Positions 26,070 to 33,820 of a DNA stretch of 34,642 nucleotides are shown in pieces. A program made the translations under genes and the position numbers. Each line of letters opens with the position of its first letter. Within the stretch, counting starts at the first letter, position 1. The notes beneath the pieces were generated by a model, which made no database searches, had not been told where the DNA came from, and saw only the letters and a program-made list of their open reading frames with translations. The DNA lies in contig PAOB01000025.1 of the NCBI GenBank assembly GCA_002708445.1, positions 1 to 34,642 of the forward strand, read 5' to 3'. Source of the DNA: Candidatus Arcticimaribacter sp. Lineage in GTDB: Bacteria; Bacteroidota; Bacteroidia; Flavobacteriales; Flavobacteriaceae.

Positions 26070-26912
26070 ATGATTGTTTTTGATGGTAAAGTTTACACCA
26101 ACCTCAATTCGATAGCAGAAAAAGATATCATAAACATAGTTTATTCATCACCTGTCGAGGAGCGTGTTCGAGTAGAAGCGCGTAAAATTATCTTTTGGGA
26201 AGAACATTATTTCCGAATAATGGCGTCCTTAAGAATTTTGAGGATGGAAATACCCATGCTATTTACCATGGAGTATTTAGAAGAACAAATCTTGAATCTT
26301 CTAAAAGAGAAAGAGCTAGATCAAGTATCTTCAATTGTTTCTCTATCTTTTTTTTCAAAAGAATTGGTTACCCGGTCCAATGCTGTAAGTCCAACTTCAT
26401 TTTTAATCAAAGCCCATCAAGTCAAAACCCCAAAAAAAGTTTTCTCTTCTAGCCGAAGTATTGATTTGTTCAAGGATCATTATGTGGTTAAGGGTTTGTA
26501 CGGGAGTTTAGAACCATCAAATGCACGATTGCGTAAGCTCGCCTCTGTGTATGTTTATGAAAATGATTTGGAAGATGGTATTTTACTTAACAATGATAAA
26601 GAAGTAACAGAAACTTTAACTGGTGCTCTTTTTATTGTTAAGGGAAATGAAATAAAGACACCCCCATCAACAAGTGGATGTCGATTGACGGTTTATCGTC
26701 AAATAGTTATCGATTTGTTGCAAAAAAGTGAAGGAGTTAATCTTGTGGTAGAAGCTGTATCCCCTTTTGAATTACAGAAAGCGGATGAATTGTTTGTGGT
26801 AAGTTTATCAGAAGGGATTCAATCGGTTAAACAATATCGAAAAAAAGTATTCAGTACTGAGGTTTCTCACAAATTATTCACCAAATTTATTACCAGGTAC
26901 CGATTGGGTTAA
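26070..26912 (+). CDS. Class IV aminotransferase-fold protein, catalytic lysine missing
   Basis: A 280-residue relative of branched-chain aminotransferase/ADC lyase (class IV PLP enzymes), recognisable from EEHYFRIMASLRILRMEIP near 44-62, FKDHYVVKG near 134-142, DGILLNNDKEVTETLTGALF near 169-188 and the C-terminal SPFELQKADELFV. In flavobacterial relatives as I recall them, the PLP-binding Lys is in a segment of the form SSIKTTN; here the aligned segment is GSLEPSN, with Glu148. The usual N-terminal RG-x-x-YGD-x-x-FET motif is also lost (EKDIINIVYSSPVEERVRVE). The frame is intact and full length. I infer a catalytically inactive protein, repurposed or starting to decay. It is cotranscribed with the START-like gene, and its stop overlaps the convergent yqgE by four bases. 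Confidence 0.75.
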   Translation: MIVFDGKVYTNLNSIAEKDIINIVYSSPVEERVRVEARKIIFWEEHYFRIMASLRILRMEIPMLFTMEYLEEQILNLLKEKELDQVSSIVSLSFFSKELVTRSNAVSPTSFLIKAHQVKTPKKVFSSSRSIDLFKDHYVVKGLYGSLEPSNARLRKLASVYVYENDLEDGILLNNDKEVTETLTGALFIVKGNEIKTPPSTSGCRLTVYRQIVIDLLQKSEGVNLVVEAVSPFELQKADELFVVSLSEGIQSVKQYRKKVFSTEVSHKLFTKFITRYRLG

Positions 26913-27469
26913 TTGTGATTTGGGTTTTCTGGGGCATTTCCCCAAATCAAATAGTCTCCTCCAAGGGAACGTATTTGTTTTCTCCAGAATGATTTTGATT
27001 CTGCATTAATAACCTCATGGCCTACAAAGTTTTCTTTGATGATCCATGAATTCAATTCAATTTCGTTTTGAAGTTGATTGGCTCCCCAGCCGGAGTATCC
27101 CAGAAAAAAACGAATATTTTGCTCATCAATTGATTCGTTTTTTATCAATTGAATCACTTTTTCAAAATCACCACCCCAATACAATCCATCATTAATTTTA
27201 ATACTACCCCTAATAAGTTCGGGTGAGTTGTGAATGAAATAGAGATTATCAGGTTCCACAGGTCCTCCGTAATGAATTTCGATAGAGCTCTTGATTTCAG
27301 GTAAAATATCTTTGAGAAGAAAATCAAAAGGTTTGTTGAGTATGAACCCCAATGAAGCAGATTCTTTATGATTTGCCAACAAAACAACTGATCGATGAAA
27401 ATTTGCATCTCCAATAATTGAGGGTTCAGCGATTAGTAAATTTCCTTGATGTATTTTCATATCCACCAT
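26909..27469 (-). CDS. YqgE/AlgH-family protein
   Basis: A 186-residue UPF0301 protein with the N-terminal GNLLIAEPSIIGDANFHRSVVLL, SLGFILNKP near 54-62, YGGPVEPDNLYFIHN near 83-97 and FFLGYSGWGANQLQNEI near 121-137, which are the family hallmarks. The family is cytoplasmic and without a firmly established function; AlgH was linked to alginate regulation in Pseudomonas. ATG start at 27469, with a second Met at 27460. It is downstream of the HU gene but separated from it by a strong terminator. Confidence 0.88.
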   Translation of the reverse strand: MVDMKIHQGNLLIAEPSIIGDANFHRSVVLLANHKESASLGFILNKPFDFLLKDILPEIKSSIEIHYGGPVEPDNLYFIHNSPELIRGSIKINDGLYWGGDFEKVIQLIKNESIDEQNIRFFLGYSGWGANQLQNEIELNSWIIKENFVGHEVINAESKSFWRKQIRSLGGDYLIWGNAPENPNHN

Positions 27470-27509
27470 GAAGTTAGTTTTTTTTACTTAATTTTTAGGA
27501 TTAATCAAA

Positions 27510-27533
27510 AAAAATCTCCCGAAGGAGATTTTT
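27510..27533 (-). terminator. Terminator of the HU gene with UUCG loop
   Basis: On the minus strand a 10-bp stem ending in GGAGA... closes the very stable C(UUCG)G tetraloop and runs into a T tract of eight. It begins 25 bases after the HU stop codon and is a textbook intrinsic terminator, isolating yqgE from HU transcription. Confidence 0.9.
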
Positions 27534-27557
27534 AATATTGTTTGTGGAAGTATTTGC

Positions 27558-27830
27558 TTAGTTTACTGAACCAGATAGTTCAGCACCAGCTTTAAACTTC
27601 ACTACATTTTTAGCAGCAATTTTGATTGTAGCTCCAGTTTGAGGGTTTCTTCCATCACGAGCCGCTCTTGCAGATACAGACCAAGATCCAAATCCAACTA
27701 ATGATACACGACCTCCACCTTTTAGGCTTGATTGGATGTTTCCAAGAAATGATTCAAGTGCTTTCTTTGCTGCTGCTTTAGAAATCCCAGCATCAGCTGC
27801 CATTGCGTCGATTAATTCTGTTTTGTTCAT
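27558..27830 (-). CDS. HU-family DNA-binding protein
   Basis: A 90-residue nucleoid protein of the HU/IHF family. It has MNKTELIDAMAADAGISKAA at the N-terminus, GRVSLVGFGSWSVSARAARD in the body and the DNA-arm motif GRNPQTGATIKIAAKNVVKF with the intercalating Pro. The open frame extends upstream to 27896, but the ATG at 27830 is the family start and lies just after the promoter. It has its own promoter and terminator, consistent with strong monocistronic expression. Confidence 0.95.
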   Translation of the reverse strand: MNKTELIDAMAADAGISKAAAKKALESFLGNIQSSLKGGGRVSLVGFGSWSVSARAARDGRNPQTGATIKIAAKNVVKFKAGAELSGSVN

Positions 27831-27866
27831 AATATTTTTTTTTAAATTAAAAATTAAGTATTTCAA

Positions 27867-27896
27867 CAAATATATAGGGTTTAAAAGAAGTCCCAA
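27867..27896 (-). promoter_or_regulatory. Flavobacterial promoter of the HU gene
   Basis: On the minus strand a TTG (27896-27894) is followed after exactly 19 bases by TATATTTG (27874-27867), an exact -33/-7 pair for the Bacteroidota primary sigma factor (TTG-N19-TAnnTTTG). The HU ATG lies 36 bases beyond the -7 box. This is the clearest promoter in the window. Confidence 0.7.
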
Positions 27897-27960
27897 GTAA
27901 AAGCATAAAAAAAACAGTAATTTGTTAATAAATCGCTTTTTTTGTTAATAATCCTAGTAT

Positions 27961-28896
27961 TTACAGGACTTTGGAACCTTTTTTAAACTCAAATCCATTC
28001 AAAAGGGCGCTCGCATTCATTCTTTTTTTATTGGGTAGTTGAAGTTCTTCAATGATAAGAAATCCTTCGGGATGGGATATTTTTATTTTCTTGTCCTCAA
28101 TTTCAATAGCACCAATTTTTTGAGAGTGTTTTTCTATAAGTGGGGTTGCTTCAAATATTTTCATTTTCAATTGCTCCTCTCCATTTTGGATTTCTATCCA
28201 TGCTGTAGGAAAAGGATTTAGTCCTCTAATCAGTCCATCAATGTATGAAAGCGGTTTTTCCCACGCAATTTTTGTGTTCTCTTTTGTAAGTTTTGGAGCT
28301 TCTTTTTCATCGCCCAAAAGTTGTTGAGGAACAAAAGTTTGATTGACAACAATACGGTCTAGAGTTTTCAAAATCAGTTTTGCTCCCAAAGGAGCAAGTT
28401 TATCATGGAGACTGCCAGCTGTTTCGTTTTCTTCAATCGAGACCTCCTCTTTCAGCAGAAGAGCACCTGTGTCAATTTTATCATCAATAAAAAAGGTAGT
28501 GACTCCAGTGTTTTTTTCATTGTGGATAATGGCCCAATTGATAGGAGCTGCTCCCCGATAATTTGGTAAAAGTGATGCGTGTAAGTTAAAAGTTCCCAAG
28601 GGTGGAATATTCCAAACAACTTTTGGAAGCATCCGAAAAGCCACAACTACAAACACATCAGCTTTTAATCCTCTTAATTCATTTAAAAAAAATTCGTCTT
28701 TTAAATTTAAGGGTTGAAGTAGATTCAGCTCATTTTTGACAGCAAATTTCTTTACCTCAGACTGGCGTAGTTGTTTACCTCTGCCAGCTGGTTTATCTGC
28801 ACCTGTTACCACTCCCACAATTTCGTGATCAGATTGATGAATAGCTTCAAGGGCAAAAACAGCAAATAGGGGAGTTCCCATAAAGATAATTTTCAT
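27961..28896 (-). CDS. fmt: Methionyl-tRNA formyltransferase
   Basis: A 311-residue enzyme that formylates initiator Met-tRNA. The N-terminal catalytic Rossmann domain has MKIIFMGTPLFAVFALEAI, the NLHASLLPNYRGAAPINWAI block with catalytic Asn and His, and FFIDDKIDTGALL with the catalytic Asp; the C-terminal OB domain (about 205-311) contains the PTAWIE segment and ends in LLNGFEFKKGSKVL. Length is normal. Its ATG comes one base after the TAG that closes the extended recQ frame, so it belongs to the leftward NTPase-recQ-fmt operon. Confidence 0.95.
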   Translation of the reverse strand: MKIIFMGTPLFAVFALEAIHQSDHEIVGVVTGADKPAGRGKQLRQSEVKKFAVKNELNLLQPLNLKDEFFLNELRGLKADVFVVVAFRMLPKVVWNIPPLGTFNLHASLLPNYRGAAPINWAIIHNEKNTGVTTFFIDDKIDTGALLLKEEVSIEENETAGSLHDKLAPLGAKLILKTLDRIVVNQTFVPQQLLGDEKEAPKLTKENTKIAWEKPLSYIDGLIRGLNPFPTAWIEIQNGEEQLKMKIFEATPLIEKHSQKIGAIEIEDKKIKISHPEGFLIIEELQLPNKKRMNASALLNGFEFKKGSKVL

Positions 28897-28897
28897 A

Positions 28898-29092
28898 CTA
28901 CAAATTTAACTTTAGTTTATCCATATTGGTTAAAAGGAGTTCTTTTGAATTCAATAGCGATCGAATACACTCACCAATTTCAAAGGTACTGTAATCTGAA
29001 ATGGATTGATCCAATTCTTTGAAACTCATTTCACCTTTTTTAAGTTCTTCTATGATTTTGTTTTTAATTTCAATTTGCCTCTTTTTTGTTGG
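28898..29092 (-). pseudogene. Detached C-terminal 64 codons of the recQ frame
   Basis: Directly after the recQ TAA (29095-29093) the same frame stays open for 64 codons and closes with TAG at 28900-28898, one base before the fmt ATG. The peptide (PTKKRQIEIKNKIIEELKKG, then EMSFKELDQSISDYSTFEIG and a Leu-rich end) looks like a small winged-helix module. That is what I recall following the zinc-binding region in longer flavobacterial RecQ proteins. Internal Met codons could allow separate translation but no signal supports it. Most simply, recQ ended at 28898 before a recent nonsense mutation; readthrough or a sequencing error are alternatives. Confidence 0.65.
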
Positions 29093-30793
29093 TTATTTTA
29101 AATCACATTCTTTTGCATTACAACTACCGCATTTCTCCTTGTTTTTTTCTCCAAAATAGTTTAGAATTTGATTATGTTTACACCTTTCTGTATCGAAGGC
29201 ATAGTTAATCATTGTTTCAATTTTTTCTTTTTTTACCTTATTGTAATGAACTAATCTTTGTAAAAGAGGTGCAAGTGTGTATTGATCCTCACGAGGTACA
29301 AGCCATTGAATTTGAATATCGGTTTGATTGAATTCCAGTTCAAGATTTCCATCATTTTCCCATTTTCTGAGGGTGTCCATAAGAGTTTTAAAAGTGATTT
29401 GACTACTTCGAATGATTCGTTCAATATCAAGCTCGAATCTTTTGTCGTAATTAAAGTGGTGAGTTCTGATGATTGTTTGTATCACTTTTGAATCAACAGT
29501 CTGATTTTCTAAAAGCTCAAGAGTTTGAGCTTGGGAAATTAAAAACCTAACTACTGCTTTCTTCTTGTTGTATTGCATAAGATTAAAAATCCCTTCTTGT
29601 TCCAGATAAGTAAGAGTACTCAGTGTTTTTTTGGAGTTCAATGAATAGGTCTTACAAAAATCTTTTAAAGAGATATTGTGGGTAAGCTCGTTTCCCTCTC
29701 CATAAGCAATGTTTAGATAGTTGCAAAGATTTTTGAAACACAATTCAATAAATTCTCGATTAGGTAAAGATCCAATGTATTGCTGTCTAATTCTGTTCTT
29801 ATCATTTTCTTGAATAAGTAAATAAGCTTTTGCAGGCATTCCATTTCGACCAGCTCTCCCAATTTCCTGATAAAAGTTTTCAATGCTGGATGGAAGGTTT
29901 AGATGAATAACAGTCACAACCTCTTCTTTATCAATTCCCATACCGAAGGCGTTGGTAGCAACCATAATTTTTATCTTTTCAGATTGCCAATCCTGCAATA
30001 ATTCTTTTCGTTCACTGGCAGATCTTCCCCCATGAAAATAAGCGGAGGAGATTCGATTCAGCTGAAGCAATTTTGTAATTTGCTCGGTTTCTCTTCTACT
30101 GCCACAGTAAACAATCCCTGAATGTTTGTTTTTCGATAATATTTTGATGAGTGTCCTTTGTTTGTCCTCGGTGTTTAAGGTGTTGATTTCAATGTTTTTA
30201 CGAGCAAAGGAATCCTGAAACAGAGAGGTTTGTTTTAGTTGTAAACTTTCAATAATGTCTTCTAAAACTTTCGGTGTTGCTGTTGCGGTAACAGCTAAAA
30301 TTGGAAGGGAGGGCAGTAGAGACCTAATTTTGTTTATTTGCTTAAAAGCGGGTCTAAAATCATTTCCCCAATCAGAAATACAGTGGGCCTCATCTACCGC
30401 AATTCTCTTGATGTTTAATTTTTTGATTCTTGATAAAAATTCTTTGGACAAAGCTTTTTCCGGGGAACAATAAAGAAGTTTGAAATTCCCGAAGAGACAA
30501 TTATCCAACTGGATGTTCATCGCCTGAGAATTGTTTAGCATCATGCTTTTAATTCCCTTTGTATTCATCTGTTCTACTTGATCTTGCATGAGTGAAATCA
30601 AAGGAGATATTACCAAAGTACACCCCTCAGAAAGCAAAGCAGGAAGTTGATAACACAACGATTTTCCACCTCCTGTCGGAAGAAGTGCTATGGTATCTTT
30701 GTTTTTAAGTACTCTGTTGATTATTGCCTCCTGATTAGACCGGAAATCATCGTAGCCCCAGTAGGTTTTTAGAACATCTTTAGGAGAACTCAT
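29093..30793 (-). CDS. recQ: RecQ-family ATP-dependent DNA helicase, probably truncated at the C-terminus
   Basis: A 566-residue 3'-5' helicase for recombination and fork repair. Motifs in order: motif 0 near 12-21, Walker A LPTGGGKS (38-45), motif Ia SPLISLMQDQ, DEAH with CISDWG (134-142), AVTATATP (167-174), AFGMGID (282-288) and QEIGRAGRNG (309-318). The RecQ zinc site is complete (C538, C555, C558, C563). The protein then stops at TAA, but the frame continues for 64 codons (separate entry), so the usual C-terminal module is cut off. The helicase core should still be functional. I take ATG 30793 over GTG 30799. The start overlaps the preceding NTPase gene by 14 bases. Confidence 0.9.
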   Translation of the reverse strand: MSSPKDVLKTYWGYDDFRSNQEAIINRVLKNKDTIALLPTGGGKSLCYQLPALLSEGCTLVISPLISLMQDQVEQMNTKGIKSMMLNNSQAMNIQLDNCLFGNFKLLYCSPEKALSKEFLSRIKKLNIKRIAVDEAHCISDWGNDFRPAFKQINKIRSLLPSLPILAVTATATPKVLEDIIESLQLKQTSLFQDSFARKNIEINTLNTEDKQRTLIKILSKNKHSGIVYCGSRRETEQITKLLQLNRISSAYFHGGRSASERKELLQDWQSEKIKIMVATNAFGMGIDKEEVVTVIHLNLPSSIENFYQEIGRAGRNGMPAKAYLLIQENDKNRIRQQYIGSLPNREFIELCFKNLCNYLNIAYGEGNELTHNISLKDFCKTYSLNSKKTLSTLTYLEQEGIFNLMQYNKKKAVVRFLISQAQTLELLENQTVDSKVIQTIIRTHHFNYDKRFELDIERIIRSSQITFKTLMDTLRKWENDGNLELEFNQTDIQIQWLVPREDQYTLAPLLQRLVHYNKVKKEKIETMINYAFDTERCKHNQILNYFGEKNKEKCGSCNAKECDLK

Positions 30794-31337
30794 TTGCACA
30801 GTGTTTTAGAATTAGATTGAAACGCTCTTGTAAAGTTGTAAACGGTAATTTAATGATTTTTAATTTACTTTGTTGGTAGGTTTTTTCTAGACTTTTATGA
30901 ACTTCAACAGCCTCTTCAAATGTTTCCATTCGATCTTCATCGTTAACGTAAATTTGGGATACAGGTTTTAGAAGAAAAATAAGGTCATAGGAATAAAGCA
31001 TAAGTTCGCTTTCCCATACTTCGTTGGGGTCTTCAATATGGTTTAAATAGCCAACTACATCATGCATAGCCCGATCAAAGAATACGTAGGTTGCTTTTAA
31101 TTTTAGTGCTTCGTGGAATTGTTTTTTTCGTTGTTCCCAAAGGTATTGACTAAATGCATGGGGCTTTTCTTTGAAATAATTTTCCATGCCTTGTTTTTTC
31201 CCTAATTTGATAAAATCCCTTGAAACTTCTTCAAAGCACAAAAAACCATTTTGTTTCAATAAATTGATGAGTGTAGTCTTTCCACTTCCTGGACCACCAC
31301 TGATTACGATTTTATGTGGAGTTTTTGATTCGATAAT
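30780..31337 (-). CDS. AAA_28-type NTPase with no standard start codon
   Basis: A P-loop ATPase/kinase-like protein of about 186 residues. The Walker A motif SGGPGSGKTT lies upstream of the first TTG (31259), so the gene must begin further up. The remaining upstream frame is only ATT ATC GAA TCA and nine more codons before an in-frame TAA at 31340-31338, with no ATG, GTG or TTG. A start at ATT (31337) or ATC is the simplest reading. Other features are CFEEVSRDF near 34-42, typical of AAA_28 proteins, and FFDRAMHD further on. The function is unknown; the family resembles nucleoside or nicotinamide-riboside kinases. It overlaps recQ by 14 bases. Confidence 0.75.
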   Translation of the reverse strand: MIESKTPHKIVISGGPGSGKTTLINLLKQNGFLCFEEVSRDFIKLGKKQGMENYFKEKPHAFSQYLWEQRKKQFHEALKLKATYVFFDRAMHDVVGYLNHIEDPNEVWESELMLYSYDLIFLLKPVSQIYVNDEDRMETFEEAVEVHKSLEKTYQQSKLKIIKLPFTTLQERFNLILKHCANEFS

Positions 31338-31367
31338 TTAAAGGTTGATCTATTTGAACTATATTTG
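31337..31367 (+). promoter_or_regulatory. Candidate promoter for the DUF493-DUF4290-murA operon
   Basis: TTTA (31337-31340, one mismatch to the -33 TTTG) is followed after 19 bases by TATATTTG (31360-31367), an exact -7 box. The ATG of the DUF493 gene is 19 bases downstream. The -33 element overlaps the presumed start of the divergent NTPase gene, so the two genes share a very short control region. Confidence 0.45.
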
Positions 31368-31386
31368 TGTAAAAATAGCGGTCTTA

Positions 31387-31677
31387 ATGACACCCAAGGA
31401 AAATCCAGAAGAATTTTATTCACGTTTTCAAGAACAACTAAAAGAATCGCAAGAATGGCCGGGACCTTTCATGTTTAAATTCATTATCAGAGGTGATGAT
31501 CAAAAGGTAGCAAAACTGCGAGAAATATTTGAGGGTACAGACGCCAAGTACAAACTAAAAAATTCAAGTAAGAAAACCTTTGTAAGTGTCAGTTTTTTGG
31601 CAACAATGAAAAATCCTGCATCTGTGATCGACCTTTACAAAAAAGCAAGTGCTATTGAGGGTATTATTACACTTTAA
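31387..31677 (+). CDS. DUF493-family protein (YbeD-like)
   Basis: A 96-residue DUF493/UPF0250 protein with an ACT-like alpha-beta fold: SQEWPGPFMFKFIIRG near 22-37, a central helix, KKTFVSVSFLATMKNPASVI, and the end AIEGIITL. The family is small, cytoplasmic and of unclear function; E. coli YbeD has been linked with lipoate metabolism by gene context, which is not seen here. The ATG at 31387 is chosen over the frame opening at 31345, because the latter would place the -7 box inside the gene. First gene of the operon with DUF4290 and murA. Confidence 0.8.
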   Translation: MTPKENPEEFYSRFQEQLKESQEWPGPFMFKFIIRGDDQKVAKLREIFEGTDAKYKLKNSSKKTFVSVSFLATMKNPASVIDLYKKASAIEGIITL

Positions 31678-31752
31678 AAGCTTAAAAAATTAGATTATTA
31701 TTTAAAATAGATTATTTTGCAGTCTATTTTCCAGAATCCACATAAAAACTTC

Positions 31753-32403
31753 ATGGTAGCATTACAATACAACTCAGAAAGAAAGTCCTTAATTATCCCT
31801 GAATACGGAAGACACATCCATATTATGGTTGATCAATTGATCGTAACTGAAAATAGAGAAGAACGAAACAAAAAAGCGAAAGCAATAATAGGTGTAATGG
31901 GTAACTTAAATCCTCACCTACGTGATGTTCCTGATTTTCAACACAAATTATGGGATCAACTGTTTATCATGTCAAATTTTAATTTGGACGTTGATAGTCC
32001 TTTTGAAAAACCAATTCAGGAGTTGTTGGAAGAACGTCCAAAGCCTTTGAATTATCCTCAAAATTATCCAAAGTATCGTTTTTATGGTAACAACATCAAA
32101 AGTATGATCGATGTTGCTTTGGGATGGGATGCCGGAGAAATGAAAGATTCCTTGGTTTTCAATATAGCCAATCACATGAAAAAGTGTTTTCTGAGTTGGA
32201 ATAAAGATACAGTTGATGACGAAGTGATTTTTAGCCATTTAAAGGAATTGTCAGGGGGAAAACTTGAAGTAAATCAAGATTATTTACCCTTAACAGAATC
32301 TGCTAACTTTTTAAAGTTAAAGTCCAAAAACGGTAACGGTCCCAAAAGCAATCAAATTTCAAAATCTAAGAAAGGTAACCGAAATAACCGCAAACGCTAC
32401 TAG
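31753..32403 (+). CDS. DUF4290-family protein
   Basis: A 216-residue protein of the Bacteroidota-specific DUF4290 family, seen from YNSERKSLIIPEYGRHIHIM at the N-terminus and MGNLNPHLRDVPDFQHKLWD near 54-73. It has no signal or membrane segment and ends in a strongly basic, Asn-rich tail (about residues 190-216: KSKNGNGPKSN and further Lys/Arg), which suggests nucleic acid or membrane-surface binding. The ATG at 31753 is taken over the upstream frame opening at 31717. It precedes murA by six bases, so the two are very probably coexpressed. No function is known to me. Confidence 0.82.
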   Translation: MVALQYNSERKSLIIPEYGRHIHIMVDQLIVTENREERNKKAKAIIGVMGNLNPHLRDVPDFQHKLWDQLFIMSNFNLDVDSPFEKPIQELLEERPKPLNYPQNYPKYRFYGNNIKSMIDVALGWDAGEMKDSLVFNIANHMKKCFLSWNKDTVDDEVIFSHLKELSGGKLEVNQDYLPLTESANFLKLKSKNGNGPKSNQISKSKKGNRNNRKRY

Positions 32404-32409
32404 ATCAAT

Positions 32410-33717
32410 ATGGGATCATTTATTATTGAGGGTGGGAAAAAGCTGAAAGGAGAAATCACTCCACAAGGTGCTAAAAATGAGGCTTTACAAATTTTATGTG
32501 CTGTACTACTTACTCCTGAGCCTGTAACCATCCACAACATACCCGATATCATTGATATCAAAAAGCTCATTCAACTACTTCAAAATTTTGGAGTAAAAGT
32601 TAAGCAAATTTCTTCAGGAAGTTATCACTTTCAAGCAGATACAATTGATTTAGACTATTTGACCTCTGATCAGTACAAAGTTGACGGAAGGGGACTCCGA
32701 GGATCCATAATGCTTGTTGGACCACTATTAGCCCGTTTTGGTAAAGGAAGTATCCCAAGACCCGGTGGCGATAAAATTGGGAGAAGAAGATTGGATACGC
32801 ACTTTGAGGGGCTCATCAATTTAGGTGCTAAGTTTAATTACAGTCGCGAAGAACATTTTTACAGTGTAGAAGCTGAACACCTGGTAGGTAACTCAATGTT
32901 ATTGGATGAGGCATCGGTTACTGGAACAGCAAATATTGTAATGGCAGCTGTGTTGGCAAACGGTACTACTACCATTTACAATGCGGCTTGTGAACCTTAT
33001 CTTCAACAATTGTGTTCCATGTTGAACCGTATGGGTGCTAAAATTTCCGGAATTGGTTCAAACTTGTTGACCATCAATGGGGTAAAAGAACTCAAGGGAA
33101 CAGAACATACGGTATTACCCGATATGGTTGAAATCGGAAGTTGGATAGGATTAGCTGCGCTTACAAGGAGTGAATTAACCATTAAAAATGTTAAATGGGA
33201 ATATCTTGGTCAAATCCCTAATGTATTTAGAAAGCTTGGTTTAACAGTTGAGCAAAAAGGAGATGACATACATATTCCGGCACATACCGATGGTTATGAA
33301 ATACAAAATTACATTGACGGTTCAATTTTAACAGTAGCCGACGCACCTTGGCCTGGCTTTACTCCCGATCTACTGAGTATCGTATTGGTTGTTGCAACTC
33401 AGGCTAGAGGAAGTGTATTGATTCATCAAAAGATGTTTGAAAGTCGTTTGTTTTTCACAGACAAATTGATTGATATGGGAGCTAAAATTATTTTATGTGA
33501 TCCCCACCGCGCCTCAATAATAGGACTTGGGTTTGAATCCAACTTAAAAGCCGCTACCTTAACATCTCCGGACATTCGTGCAGGGATATCACTTCTAATT
33601 GCAGCCTTGTCTGCTGAGGGGACAAGCACCATTCACAACATTGAGCAAATTGATCGAGGTTATGAGAATATTGTAGAACGCCTTAGAGCAATTGGTGCTG
33701 AGATCAAACGGGTCTAA
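32410..33717 (+). CDS. murA: UDP-N-acetylglucosamine 1-carboxyvinyltransferase, Asp at the fosfomycin-target position
   Basis: A 435-residue EPSP-synthase-fold enzyme that transfers enolpyruvate from PEP to UDP-GlcNAc, the first committed step of peptidoglycan synthesis in the cytoplasm. It begins with FIIEGGKKLKGEITPQGAKNEAL (the conserved Lys-Asn pair) and has the later PDMVEIGSWIGLAA and GFTPDLLSIVL segments. In the catalytic loop, RPGGDKIGRRRLDTH, Asp121 replaces the usual Cys (E. coli Cys115), a natural variant known to give resistance to fosfomycin. Everything else looks normal. Last gene of the operon; (ATT)5 just after the stop is the only feature in the short gap to the convergent gene. 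Confidence 0.94.
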   Translation: MGSFIIEGGKKLKGEITPQGAKNEALQILCAVLLTPEPVTIHNIPDIIDIKKLIQLLQNFGVKVKQISSGSYHFQADTIDLDYLTSDQYKVDGRGLRGSIMLVGPLLARFGKGSIPRPGGDKIGRRRLDTHFEGLINLGAKFNYSREEHFYSVEAEHLVGNSMLLDEASVTGTANIVMAAVLANGTTTIYNAACEPYLQQLCSMLNRMGAKISGIGSNLLTINGVKELKGTEHTVLPDMVEIGSWIGLAALTRSELTIKNVKWEYLGQIPNVFRKLGLTVEQKGDDIHIPAHTDGYEIQNYIDGSILTVADAPWPGFTPDLLSIVLVVATQARGSVLIHQKMFESRLFFTDKLIDMGAKIILCDPHRASIIGLGFESNLKAATLTSPDIRAGISLLIAALSAEGTSTIHNIEQIDRGYENIVERLRAIGAEIKRV

Positions 33718-33820
33718 TTTATTATTATTATTATCTGTGAGTATCTCGTAAAAAAATTAAAAGCAAAAGCTCGAGCAAGTCATCAATTCTCTAGATTTTT
33801 GTAATAAACTCTTAGACTAT

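Noticed and set aside
2973-29095. Reassignment of TAA to an amino acid, suggested by in-frame TAA in DUF2807 and recQ
   Set aside because: Many intact genes here end at TAA in the expected place, and the DUF2807 gene also has a frameshift, so mutation is the simpler reading.
33719-33735. ATT trinucleotide repeat after murA
   Set aside because: Only about five units in AT-rich DNA; not enough to call a functional repeat.
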